A stretch of 64,000 nucleotides of DNA from Rhodanobacteraceae bacterium (GTDB taxonomy: Bacteria > Pseudomonadota > Gammaproteobacteria > Xanthomonadales > Rhodanobacteraceae). The notes below the pieces were generated by a model. It did not search any database. It was not told where the DNA came from and saw only the letters and a program-made list of their open reading frames with translations. This document shows, one piece after another, positions 35,089 to 45,700 of the stretch. The stretch is taken from assembly GCA_030167125.1 (NCBI GenBank), contig CP126531.1, positions 3,140,578 to 3,204,577 of the forward strand, read 5' to 3'. The translations under genes and the position numbers were made by a program. How positions within the stretch are numbered: position 1 is the stretch's first letter; every line of letters begins with the position of its first letter.

Positions 35089-35904
35089 TCAACCGCCCGT
35101 CGCGAATCCGGGATACAGCGTCATGCCGCCGTCGACGTAGATCGAGGCGCCGACGATGTAGTCGGATTCGTCCGATGCCAGCCATGCGGCGACTTTCGCG
35201 ATGTCGGCGGGCACGCCGATGCGTCCGAACGGGATCAGCTTTTCCAGCGATGCTGCGGCTTGCGGCGTATCCCAGGCCTTCCGGTTGATCGCGGTTTCGA
35301 TGGCGCCGGGGCAGATCGAGTTGACGCGGATCTTCTGCGGTGCCAGTTCCTGCGCAATCGATTCCATCAACTGCATGATGCCGCCCTTAGTGGTGGCGTA
35401 GTTGCAGTGCCCCGCCCACGGGATCTCCTGGTGCACGGAGCTGGTGAAGATGATCTTGCCGAGCGCTTTCGAAACGTCGCGCATGCCGCGCCGGATGAAT
35501 TCGCGCGCGGCTTCGCGCGCGACCATGAAGGCGCCGGTGAGGTTGACGCCGATCACCTGATTCCACTGGTCCAGCGTCATGTCCACCAGCTTCGCGTCGC
35601 GCTGGATGCCGGCGTTGGAGCACACGATGTCCAGCGTGCCGAATTGCTTCACGGCTTCGGCGAACATTTTCTGCACGTCGGCCTCCTTGCTGACGTCGCC
35701 CTGGATTGCGATGGCCTTGCCGCCGCCGGCCGCGTTGATCTCGTCGCAGATTTTCTGTGCGACGTCCGGCTGCACCACGTAGTTGACCACGACGTTGGCG
35801 CCTTGCGCGGCCAGTTCGCGCGCGATGCCTTCACCGATGCCGGAATTGGCGCCGGTGACCAGCGCGTTTTGTCCGGCGAGGCGGGCGATGGATGTGGCGT
35901 TCAT
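35089..35904 (-). CDS. SDR-family glucose 1-dehydrogenase-like oxidoreductase
   Basis: A 271-residue short-chain dehydrogenase. The nucleotide motif LVTGANSGIGEGIA is at residues 15-28, with NAG at 97-99. The catalytic set is Ser155/Ser156, Tyr169 and Lys173 (NYATTKGG). ICPGAIETAINRKAW and the C-terminal YVDGGMTLYPGF are typical of glucose 1-dehydrogenases of the SDR family. The cofactor (NAD or NADP) and the true sugar substrate cannot be fixed from sequence. AAGGAG precedes the ATG. It lies downstream of the glucanase gene on the same strand, separated by repeat copy E. Confidence 0.88.
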   Translation of the reverse strand: MNATSIARLAGQNALVTGANSGIGEGIARELAAQGANVVVNYVVQPDVAQKICDEINAAGGGKAIAIQGDVSKEADVQKMFAEAVKQFGTLDIVCSNAGIQRDAKLVDMTLDQWNQVIGVNLTGAFMVAREAAREFIRRGMRDVSKALGKIIFTSSVHQEIPWAGHCNYATTKGGIMQLMESIAQELAPQKIRVNSICPGAIETAINRKAWDTPQAAASLEKLIPFGRIGVPADIAKVAAWLASDESDYIVGASIYVDGGMTLYPGFATGG

Positions 35905-35935
35905 GACGACTCCTTGTTCGAAGCGGAAAGAACTT

Positions 35936-36132
35936 CGTCATTCCGGGCGCCGCCCCGGATAGGAGCATTCCGGGGCAGGCTGCGCGGCGATCCGGAATCG
36001 GTTTCCAGCGATTCCAGACTGATTGACTCGCGCCATCCTTGGCGCTCGCTCTGCGAGCCGCCCTTGGCGTTCGCGTTGGCAATCCTGGCAACGCAGTCGG
36101 GTCCCGGCCTTCGGCCGGCCCCGGAAGGACGA
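35936..36132. repeat. Composite intergenic repeat, copy E (inverted)
   Basis: Read on the - strand, it contains CGACTGCGTTGCCAGGATTG, CCAACGCGAACGC, GGGCGGCTCGC and GCGCCAAGGATGGCGCG. These match the internal module of copies B, C and F, and the element closes with CCGGAATGACG. Extra palindromes (GGCCGGCCGAAGGCCGG) extend it. It lies between the SDR and glucanase genes. Confidence 0.75.
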
Positions 36133-36157
36133 TGGAAAGTGGCGAAGGGAGAAGGGT

Positions 36158-37558
36158 TCAAGCGTGGGCCTCGGAGGCCGGCGTGGCTTCGGACACTTCC
36201 GCTGTCTTGCCCAGCCATTCGCCGGAAAAACCCGCGCGCTGCAGGCCGAGTTTGATTGGCGCGCATTCGCGCATCTGGTTCCACACCATGCGCGTGCGGT
36301 AGTTCTCGATCATCAGCACGATCGGGCCCTGGTTCAACGCGAAGTGCCACGGCGACACCCAGCCGATCTGCCCGGTGCCGGCGTATTCGAAACGGTTGTG
36401 GCCCTTGCAGCTCGCCTCGGGCCAGGACAGGTTGAACGAGGCGTGGAAGCCGTAGCCCGCGGGGCTGTGGCCGATCAGGCTTTCGAGATGGCGGATTTCG
36501 TCCAGCACGATCTCGGGCGCGAACGGCAGCGAGGCGATCGAGGCCCACGGCGAGATGGTGCCGTCGTCGGGCCCGAACGGCGCGCCGCGCGCGATGTAGT
36601 CGTAGAACTGCTGGTCGTGGCCGTTGAATTTTTCGACCGCGTCGGCGGGTCCGTCGCTGGCCGTGAAACCCCAGCAATTCTTTTCGTAGCCCTTGAACTT
36701 GTTGGGATTGCGGATCGCGTACTGGCGATGCACGTGCGTCATCTCGCGGCTGTTTTCGAAGTAGTCGGTTTTCTTCTCCGTCATCACGCGATCCTGCAGG
36801 CCCTTCAAATCCAGCCAGATGTGCGAGAACTGGTGGATGAACAACGGCCCGGCGTACAGCACGTCGCGGCCGTAGATGCGGCGCCAGTCGAAGGTGGACG
36901 TCCACGCGTCATAGGCGGCGGGCCTGACGGAAAATTCGGGCGCGCCCAGCGCCAGCACGTACAGGATCATCGCCTCGTTGTAGCCCCGCCAGCGCCAGGG
37001 CTGGAAGCCGTCCTCGGGTGTCCAGCCCATCGCCAACGCATCATCGCCGTTCTGCGCCCAGCGCCAATCGACGCGCGCGTAGATGGATTGCGCGCGCGCG
37101 CGCACTTCGCGCTCGTCCGCGCCGTCGCCCGCGAAATACTGCGCGGCGTGCAGCATGCCGGCCAGCAACAGCGCGGTATCGATGGTGGAAAGCTCGCAAT
37201 TCCACGCGCGCGTGCCGGTGCCGGCTTTCAAAAAATGGAAGAAGAAGCCCTTGTAACCAACGCCGTCCTTCGCGCCCGACTGGTCGGCCTCGTCGAAGAA
37301 ACGCATCGCGGCCAGCGTCAGCGCGAGCGCTTCGTGGTACAACATCCAGCCGCGCTCGACCGCGACCGGATAACACGACAACGCGAACCCGACCGCGGCG
37401 ATGCTGGCCGGCTGGCCGGGCTGGGTCGAGTCGAGCACCAGTCCGTTCTTCGGATCGGCATGCCGATTGAAGAAGCGGAACGCCTTGTGCTGGAGGTCGT
37501 CCAGCACGGCGTCGTCGTCATCGGTCTTGCGCGTGATGTTGCGGCGTGTCTTCACCAT
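36158..37558 (-). CDS. Glycoamylase-like (PF10091) glucanase, GH144-related
   Basis: A 466-residue (alpha/alpha)6-type protein. Landmarks are DDLQHKAFRFFNRHADPKNG at the N-terminus, GTRAWNCELSTIDTALLLAG, MGWTPEDGFQPWRWRGYNEA and GFHASFNLSWP. GWVSPWHFALNQGPIVLMIE is the hallmark C-terminal block of PF10091. Characterised relatives in GH144 are endo-beta-1,2-glucanases. The nearby cyclic beta-1,2-glucan synthase supports that substrate, but other beta-glucans are possible. No signal peptide is seen (MVKTRRNITRKTDDDD), so it may act inside the cell, unlike most secreted glucanases. Confidence 0.82.
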   Translation of the reverse strand: MVKTRRNITRKTDDDDAVLDDLQHKAFRFFNRHADPKNGLVLDSTQPGQPASIAAVGFALSCYPVAVERGWMLYHEALALTLAAMRFFDEADQSGAKDGVGYKGFFFHFLKAGTGTRAWNCELSTIDTALLLAGMLHAAQYFAGDGADEREVRARAQSIYARVDWRWAQNGDDALAMGWTPEDGFQPWRWRGYNEAMILYVLALGAPEFSVRPAAYDAWTSTFDWRRIYGRDVLYAGPLFIHQFSHIWLDLKGLQDRVMTEKKTDYFENSREMTHVHRQYAIRNPNKFKGYEKNCWGFTASDGPADAVEKFNGHDQQFYDYIARGAPFGPDDGTISPWASIASLPFAPEIVLDEIRHLESLIGHSPAGYGFHASFNLSWPEASCKGHNRFEYAGTGQIGWVSPWHFALNQGPIVLMIENYRTRMVWNQMRECAPIKLGLQRAGFSGEWLGKTAEVSEATPASEAHA

Positions 37559-37577
37559 CGGGCATTCCCCCGTTCGT

Positions 37578-37690
37578 CGTCATCGCGGCGCAAGCCGGAC
37601 TGCGTTTGCAGGATTGCAAATGCGAATGCCGCGGGCGGCGCGCAGCGCGAGCGCCAGGGGTGGCACGACTCATCCATTGTTCGGCAAGAA
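37578..37690. repeat. Composite intergenic repeat, copy F
   Basis: CGTCATCGCGGCGCAAGCCG is followed by GACTGCGTTTGCAGGATTGC, AAATGCGAATGCC, a GGGCGGCGCGC block and CATCCATTGTTCGG, the same module order as in copies B, C and E. The right end is degenerate and merges into the next element. Confidence 0.65.
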
Positions 37691-37712
37691 TGAAGCACTT
37701 TCGTTTTGGTTT

Positions 37713-38252
37713 CGCTCGCCTCAGCGGCGAGCGAGTTACTTTCCTTTCGGGGAAAGTAACCAAAGCCAAGCGCCCGGCGCGACGGTTTCGGCAACATCCT
37801 GTTGCCGAAACTTCCCTGCGCTTCTCGCGCCAAGCGGGCCGGCGCGAACTCGCGCATCCCTGCGCTCGAACATGCGCGCCTTGCTCCCGCTTGGCGCTGC
37901 GATGCTCGGCGCCGTGCAAGGGCGCAAAAAGAGCTCTGCTTCGTTGCCGGCCATCCATGGCCTCGTTCGAAGCGAGTTCCAACAACTTGCTTCGCCCGCA
38001 CGGGCGCGTAGGACGCGCGCCCAAGGGGCCCCTCGAACACGGCGAGCGGACGTCGGAAAAGTCCGAAGGATGGCCCGCAGGATGCGGGCCAGTTCGCCGC
38101 AGGCACAGGGATGTGCCTGCGGCGAACCCCGGCGGCCGCTCGCGCACCCGCAGCCCATGGATGGGCTGCGGGCGTGTTCGCGGGGTGGCCTTCTCTTTGG
38201 TGACTTTTCTCTTGGCCACGCAAGAGAAAGTCACTCGCTCGCGTAGCGAGCG
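37713..38252. repeat. ~540-bp element with inverted hairpin ends
   Basis: The left end has a CGCTCGC/GCGAGCG hairpin followed by GTTACTTTCC-TTTC-GGGGAAAGTAAC. The right end has GTGACTTTTCTCTTG-GCCACG-CAAGAGAAAGTCAC followed by CGCTCGCGTAGCGAGCG. The two ends are inverted relatives of each other. The interior is full of small palindromes (GCCGCAGGCACA/TGTGCCTGCGGC; CAGCCCATGGATGGGCTG). All six frames are partly open, but none looks like a protein. Similar blocks occur between genes in Xanthomonadales, often mis-annotated as hypothetical proteins. Confidence 0.75.
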
Positions 38253-38282
38253 AAACTGCTGCTGACAAGTGAGCAAAGCCGC

Positions 38283-39725
38283 TCATCGCGTGAGCTCCAC
38301 GCGCACAGCCGCGATGCCGTGCGGCGGCAGGGTGATTTGGATGTCGAAACCATCGTCGTGCGCGTCGATCGCGATCGGCTCGGCTGTCAGTTGCGACGCC
38401 GCGTCCAGTTCGCTCACCTGTTTTGCATCGAGGTAGCCGGGCGAACCCATGTCCACCCACGCCGCGCGGCTGTTGCAGTGGCCGTCGTCCACGCGCTGCA
38501 CGCGTGCGCTCTCAGGCTTGCGCGAAGTGTGCACGCGCCACGCCACCGCTTCGGTGGCGATCGCCTGGCGCGGAAACGCGTGGTTGCCCAGCAGCAGATC
38601 GACGTGGCTGTCGTCGCTGCGCACCGCCCACGCGTCCACGGTCGGGTGCGTGCCTTGCACCGGCAGGCGTTCGTCGCCGAGGCCGTGCAGCAGTTGCATC
38701 GCGCGATAGGTCGGCTTGGCGATGCCGTGGATCGTCTGCAGGCCGAAGCTGCCGTGAAACGGCACCGACGAGAAATAGTTTTCCTCGAAGATGTCGGAAA
38801 AGGTCCACCAGCTGTAGCAGTGCACGAGGTCGGCCACGTCGAGCATGTTCTTGAACAGGAACGCCGCGGCATACGGCTGGTCGTGCAGATCGAAGAACGG
38901 ATTGGACGACGAGCACCACTCGGTGTAGCAGAGTGTCCGCTCGCCGACCGCTTCGCGCATCTTGCGCACGCGCTGGATCAGCACGTCGCGCGGCGCATCG
39001 GAGAGCTGCGTTTCGGTGTCGTCGCCGGGCTTGCCCAGCGCGTCGGTGGGGTAGTGGTGCGTGGACACGAAATCCGCGGGCAACTTGTTCGACTCGCAGA
39101 AGCCGAGGAACTCCGGCACCCACGCGTCGTCGGCGGTGGCCGGGCCGCCCACGCGAAGCTGTGCGTCGACGCCCTTGATCGCGTTGGCGGTGTATCGGTA
39201 GAGCTTGAAGTAATCGGCCTGCGAGCCTTTCCAGAACGCGTCGAGGTTGGGTTCGTTCCACACCTCGAAATACCATGAGCGCACTTCGTCGATGCCGTAG
39301 CGATCGACCCAGTGCTTCACCAGCCGCGTGATCAGGTCGGCCCACTTCGCGTAGTCGCGCGGCGGCGTGACATTGGCCTTGTAGAAGAACACGATGTCGC
39401 CGCCGGTCTGCAGTGCGGTCGGCATGAACGACAGCTCCACGAACGGCTTCATCCCGATCGAAACCAGGAAATCGAAGATCCGGTCGGCGTTGAAAAACGA
39501 ATACACGTCCTTGTCGCACTCGATCAGGTACGTGCACATCTCGTCGTTGAGCAGGCCGTGGAAACGCACGTGGCGCACGCCGAGTTCCGCACGCGTCTTG
39601 CGCATCTGCGCCTGCCAGTCCGCGCGCAACGCCAGCAGCGCGCGGCCGCTGCCGATGGTGTGGCTCCAGACGTGCTCGAGTTCGCTGCCGGGCGCATCGA
39701 GGTTGCAGGTGAACGTGGTGGTCAT
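38283..39725 (-). CDS. GH39-like glycosidase (beta-xylosidase family)
   Basis: A 480-residue protein of the GH39 type. LGVRHVRFHGLLNDEMC, YFEVWNEPNLDAFWKGSQAD (acid/base Glu in NEP) and TLCYTEWCSSSNPFFDLHDQ (nucleophile Glu in TEW) are the hallmark barrel motifs. A C-terminal beta-sandwich contains the VDAWAVRSDDSHVDLLLGNH segment. There is no signal peptide (MTTTFTCNLDAPGSELEHVW), so it is probably cytoplasmic. Characterised GH39 enzymes are beta-xylosidases and alpha-L-iduronidases; the substrate here is unknown. It lies 53 bp downstream of the cyclic-glucan synthase on the same strand, which hints at glucan or glycoside turnover, but that is inference. Confidence 0.85.
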   Translation of the reverse strand: MTTTFTCNLDAPGSELEHVWSHTIGSGRALLALRADWQAQMRKTRAELGVRHVRFHGLLNDEMCTYLIECDKDVYSFFNADRIFDFLVSIGMKPFVELSFMPTALQTGGDIVFFYKANVTPPRDYAKWADLITRLVKHWVDRYGIDEVRSWYFEVWNEPNLDAFWKGSQADYFKLYRYTANAIKGVDAQLRVGGPATADDAWVPEFLGFCESNKLPADFVSTHHYPTDALGKPGDDTETQLSDAPRDVLIQRVRKMREAVGERTLCYTEWCSSSNPFFDLHDQPYAAAFLFKNMLDVADLVHCYSWWTFSDIFEENYFSSVPFHGSFGLQTIHGIAKPTYRAMQLLHGLGDERLPVQGTHPTVDAWAVRSDDSHVDLLLGNHAFPRQAIATEAVAWRVHTSRKPESARVQRVDDGHCNSRAAWVDMGSPGYLDAKQVSELDAASQLTAEPIAIDAHDDGFDIQITLPPHGIAAVRVELTR

Positions 39726-39778
39726 TCATGGCCCCTTGTGGAAAACACGAGGTTCCGCGACGGCCCGTGAGCGCCGCG

Positions 39779-42700
39779 TCAAGGCGTGGCGTCAGGAACC
39801 GGCGGCGCAACGTCGCGGGGTTCGGGATCCGCGTTCGAAGCCGGCGGCAGCGCGGCCATCCGTTCGCCGAACCTCACCAGCACTTCGTGCGCGTTGCCGT
39901 CGTCCACCAGTTCGATTGTGCAGCTGGGTTGCAACCGGCTGTCGACGCTGATGTCGGCGACGCAGGCATCGCCTGGCTTGCGCACGAATTCGATGTGGTA
40001 GCGCGTGCGGCCGTGGCGCCAGTCCACCGTCCAGCGTTCCCAGTCGTCCGGCACGCGCGGATCGATATGCAGGCGGTCGCCCTCGCGGCGCAGCCCAAGC
40101 AACGATTCGACCAGCATCCGGTACATCCAGCCGGCCGAGCCGGTGTACCAGCTCCAGCCGCCGCGGCCGGCGTGGCTGTTGGCCGCGTACACGTCGGCGG
40201 CGACGGCGTACGGTTCCAGCCGATAGCGCCGCGCCGCGCCGGCATCGGCGGAATGGTTGACCGGATTGAGCATGCGCGCGATGCGCCATGCATCATCGAT
40301 GCGCCCCGCTTCGGCCAGCGCCATCGCCACCCAGATCGCCGCGTGCGTGTACTGGCCGCCGTTCTCGCGTACACCCGGCACGTAACCCTTGATGTAACCC
40401 GGGTCGAGCGGCGTCTTGTCGAACGGCGGCGTGAACAGCTTGACGATGCCGGCATCGGGATCGACGAGGTGCGTCAGCACCGCGTCAAGTGCGCGTTCGC
40501 TGCGCGCGGCATCGCCCAGACCGGCCAGCACCGACCAGCTTTGCGGCAGCGAATCGATGCGGCATTCCTCGCTGCGCGCGGAACCGATCGGCATGCCGTC
40601 GTCGTTCCACGCGCGCAGGTGCCAGTCGCCGTCCCAGGCATGGCGTTGCAGCATCGTCTTCAGTTCGTGCCGCGTGGCGGAAAGATCGGCCGCCGTGGCG
40701 GTATCGCCGCGGCGCGCGGCGAGCGGCGCGAAACGCGCGAGCACGTCAGCGAGGAACATGCCCAGCCACACGCTCTCGCCGCGGCCGTGGATGCCGAGGC
40801 GATTCATGCCATCGTTCCAGTCGCCGCCGCCCATCAGCGGCAGGCCGTGCGCGCCGAAGCTGCAGCCGCGGCGGATCGCGCGCAGGCAGTGCTCGTAGAG
40901 ACTCGCGGTTTCGCCGCTGATGCGCACGTCCTCGTAAACCGATTCCTCGTCGGCGGCGAGCGCGCGGCCTTCGATGAAGGGCGCGTGTTCGTCGAGCACC
41001 GCGGCGTCGCCGGTCACGCGCACGTATTCGGCCGTGCACCACGGCAGCCACAGCAGGTCGTCGGTGATGCGCGTGCGCACGCCCTTGCCGGTCGGCGGAT
41101 GCCACCAGTGCTGCACGTCGCCCTCGCGGAACTGGTGGCGCGCGCAACGCAGCAACTGCTCGCGCGCGAGATCAGGGCGCACGTTGAGCAAGGCCATCGC
41201 GTCCTGCAACTGGTCGCGGAAACCCCACGCGCCGCCTGACTGGTAATAGCCGCTGCGTCCGAACAGCCGCGAGGCCATCACTTGATACGGAAGCCAGCCG
41301 TTCACCAGCAAATTCGTGGACGCGTCCGGCGTGCGCACGTGCAGTTGCGACAGCGTGTCGCGCCAGCCGTCGTGCACGCGTTCGAATTCCGCGCGCGCCG
41401 CGTCGATGTCGCCGAACTGCCGGATCAAGCCACGCGCGTGCGCGGCGTCGTCCGCGGCGCCCAGTAGAACAACCAGTTCGAATTCCGCGCCGGGTTCGAG
41501 TTCCACCACCACGCGTTGCGCCGAACAGGCGTCGAGTCCGGCACCGGCGCTGCCGTCGAGGCGTTCGAGGCGCATCCCGAGCGGCGCTTCCAGCGAACGG
41601 TTGCGCCCGATGAAGGCGCGGCGGTCGCAGGTGAAGTCGGGCTGCGGCACGCACAAGCGATGGAACGCCACGCGCCCGGCGAACACGTCGTGGAAGGGAT
41701 TGTGCGCGAACACCGCGCCGCTGGCCGCGTCCAGCGTGGTGCGCACGTGGCGTCCCGCGCGTTCGCGATGTTCGCCCAGCACCCATTCCACGTAGCTGGT
41801 CAGGGAAATCCGGCGTATCTGGCCGCCCTTGTTGAGCAGGCGGATGCGCGACAGCTTGACCGGCGCGGCCTGCGCGACGCACACCGTCACTTCGCTGCAG
41901 AGGTCGGCGTGCGCGTGTTCGAAGCGGCTGTAACCGAAGCCGTGGCAGGCGCGGTACGGATCGCCGCTCGGCGTCGGCAGCGCGGTGGCCGACCAGAACT
42001 CGCCGTTGTCCTCGTCGCGCAGCCACAGCGCTTCGCCGCTCAAGTCGCGCAGCGGATCGTTGTACCAGGGCGTCAGGCGGAACTCGTGCGCGTTTTCCGC
42101 GAACGTGTACGCGCCGCCCGATTCGCTGACGACGCTGCCGAAGCTTGCGTTCGCCAGCACGTTGCACCACGGCGCGGGCGTCGGGCGCTCGCGCGTCAGC
42201 CACACGCTGTATTCGCCACCATCGTTGCGGAAGCCGCCGAATCCATTGGTGGCGCGCAGGTCTTCTTCCGACAGCGGTTGCAGCGCGTAGCTGCCCGGCG
42301 CCGCCTTGCGCCGCGGCAGCCGCGCCGCGGGCAGCGCTTCGCTTTCGATCGGCGACAGCCGCGCGATCTGGTCGCGCAGGCGGCCTTCGTCGCCGGAAAA
42401 CACGCAGCGCGCGGTCGCCAGCATCAGCGCGCGATCGGACGCTGGCAGATGCTCGATGCGCCACGCGAACATGCGCCCGCGGCCCTGGCCGCCGCGCGCC
42501 TCGGCGCCGGATTCGATGAGGTAAAGAATGTGTTCCTGCAATTCCTGGCGGTAACCGGAGAGCTCTTCGTTCCAGATCAAGAGGTCGGCGTCGAGTCCGC
42601 TCATCTGCCAGAAACCGTGCGCCTGGATCAGGTGCCGCACCAGGTCGATCTGGCTGGCGTTGGCGATGCGCGCCAGCACGATCGGCAGGTCGCCGGAAAT

Positions 42701-45700
42701 GCCGTGCTTCCACAACGCCGATTGCGGCGGCAGCGCGATGTCGGACACGTTGCGCGCGGCCGGCGGCCCATACAGCAGCGTGCTGGCGACGTGGTCGTAG
42801 CGCTGCGCTTCGGTGGCGCTCATGTTGAGTTGCTGCAGCGTCACCTGTTCGTGCGTCCACGCGAGCTGGAACACGCGCTGGTGCAGGTGGCGCTCGCGGT
42901 ACTTGCGCGCCAGCGCCACCGCCGCGTCGCGGTCGGGCGCGACGCCGGTCAGCACGTCGATGCCCGCGGTGTGGCCGGGCAGAATGCGGATACGCCGCGT
43001 CAGCGACACGATCGGATCGAGCACCGCGCCAGTGCGGCCTTCTGCGGGCATAGTGCTAGCGAGCACGCGCGGCGAAGACGGACTGCCGAGCCGCCCGAGG
43101 AACGCTTCGCGATCGGTTTCGTACGCGCCTTCGCCGACGATGCCGCCGCGCGTGGTGATCTGGTGCAGCAGCCACGGATGGTGTTCATCGGGGCTGCGCG
43201 GCCGGCGCGACACCAGCAGCGCGTCGAGTTCCGGCACGCTCTCGGTTTCGAGGAACAGCTTGCTGAAGACCGGATGCGCGGCGTCGGCTTCCGGCGGCGC
43301 GAGCACGGGTTCGGCATAGCTGATGATGTCGAGGATGCGCGTGCGGCCGGTGCGGTTGGTCAGCCGCAGCCGGCGCAGTTCGATGTCGTCCTCGGCGGAC
43401 ACCGCGACCAGCAGTTCGGTGGCGATGCCGAAATCGTCGCGATGGAATTCCGCGCGCGCCTGCGAGAACGTCGCGCGGCAAGTGCCGTCGGGATCGCCCA
43501 GCGGCTGGTACGTCGCCGACCACGCCTTGCCGGAATCGACGTCGCGCACGTATACGAAGGTGCCGTCGCAATCGCAGGTCGCGTCGCCGCGCCAGCGCGT
43601 GACCGCGAGGCCACGCCAGCGGCTGTAGCCCGCGCCGGTTTGCGTCAGCATCACGTGGTAGTTGCCGTTGGACAGCAGGTGCGCTTCCGGCAGCGGCGAA
43701 TCCATGCGCGTGATTTCGCGGATTTCCGGATGCGCGCGCGCGCGGGTTTCGCGCGGCTGTTCGACGTCCAGCGTGGCCGGATGGCGCGGCCTGGTCTCCG
43801 GCACCCGTTCGCGCAGCAGCAGGTCATAGGCGCTGAACATCGGCTCGCGCATGAAGCGGCGCTGCATCGGCTGGCGGTTCAGCAGCGAGGACAGCGCGAG
43901 GAAACTCATGCCGTGGTGGTGCGCCATCCAGCTTTTCACCAGCGCGAAATCCTGGCCTTCGCTGACGCGCCCGGCGGTGAAGTCGAGCGCTTCGTAGAAG
44001 CCGTAGCGCGTCAACGCGCCCATGCCGGCGAGGCGCTCGAGGTTGTCGCAGGCGGCGACCGGTTCGACCATCAGCGCCATCACCGACGCGTAGGGTGCGA
44101 TCACCAGGTCGTCGCCGAGCCCGCGCTTCAGGCCCAGGCCCGGCACGCCGAACGCGCGGTATTGATAGGTGAGGTTGGCGTCGGTCGCGTTGTAGGCGGA
44201 TTCGGAAACGCCCCACGGCACCTGCTGCTGCGCGCCGTAGCGGATCTGGCGCGCGACCGCGGCGCCGCAGGTGTCGTCCAGCAAGGTGCCGCGGATCGCC
44301 GGCATCAAGAGGTTCGGCATCAAGTACTCGAACATCGAGCCGCTCCACGACACCAGCGCCGGACGCCCGGCCGCGACGGTGAGCAGCCGGCCCAGCTTGA
44401 ACCAGTGCGAGGGCGGCACCTGTCCCTGCGCGATCGCGACGTAGGAAAGAATGCGCGCCTCGGAGGCCAGCAGGTCGTAGCGCGCCGCGTCGCGCTTGTC
44501 GCGTTCGACGTCGTAGCCGATCGCGAACTGCTCGCGCTGCTTGTCCCACAGGAACGTCAGGTCCATGTCCGCGCGTTCGCGGCAGGCCGCGGCCAATGCC
44601 TGCGCGTCGTCGTGGCGGCGGTTCAGGGTGGCGCGCGTTTCGCGCAGCGCAGCGCAAAGATCCGGCGCGCCTTCGCTGCCGGGCGCTTCCAGCCGCAACA
44701 CGATTTCGGCGGTGAGCAATTGCGCACGCGCGCGCACCGGATTGTGTTCCAACTCTGCCAGCAGCGCGCGGACCAAGGGATCGTCGCTGCCGGAATCGCC
44801 GAGCGCCAGCCACGGCGCGAGTTCGTCCAGTTCCTCGCTGGCCGCGTCGGCTTGTTGCGCCAGCGCGTCGGCCCACACCGCGAAGTCGCCGGTGACACCG
44901 TTCTCGGCGTTCAGCGCCACCAGCCGGCCGGCCTCGGCGTCGATGCGTGCCAGCAGGCCGTGCAGCACCGGCAGGCTGTCGGCATTGCCGACGGCGTCCG
45001 CGATCAGCGTGTCGAGCTTGTTCAAGGTCGCGGCGAGCGCGAGGTTGGCGTGCGGGTCGCGCGTTTCGACGTTGACCAGCTCCGCGCCCAGCAGCCGCGC
45101 GGTGTCGCGCAGGCCGGTGCCCAGCGTGCGCGCGACCAGCGGCTCGTCGTCGATGTGTTCGAGCGCGCTGGCCAGCACCAGCAGGCAGGCCATCAGGTTG
45201 CCGCTGTCGACGCTGGAGACGTAGCGTGGCGTCAGCGGCTCCAGCGTCAGCGTGTCGTACCAGTTGTAGAAATGGCCGCGGTGGCGCTGCAGCTTGCGCA
45301 GCGTGTCGAGCGTCGCGGCGGTACGCCGCAGGAGCTCGCCATGCGTGATGTAGCCGAAGTCGAACGCCGTGAGGTTGGCGAGCAGCGCCATGCCGACATT
45401 GGTGGGCGAAGTGCGGTGCGCGACCTGTTCGGCCGGGAAGACCTGGCAGTTGTCCGGCGGCAGCCAGTTCTCGCTCGCGTTGACGAAGGTCTCGAACCAG
45501 TGCCACACGCGTCGCGCGACGCCGTGCAGGAACGCGCGTTGCGTGGTATCCAGCGGCAGCGGCGGGCGCGGCGGCGTGCGGCTGATCGACCACGCGATGC
45601 CGGGCGCGGCGAACCACAGCACCAGGAACGGCAGCGCCGCGGGCAGCGACAACGGCGCGCGCATGCCGACGACCACGCCGACCACGATCGCCGTGGCCGG

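Noticed and set aside
37546..38460. Overlapping open frames in several phases on both strands
   Set aside because: They run through the palindromic repeat and the 540-bp element, share no protein features and conflict with one another; the region is better read as non-coding repeat DNA.
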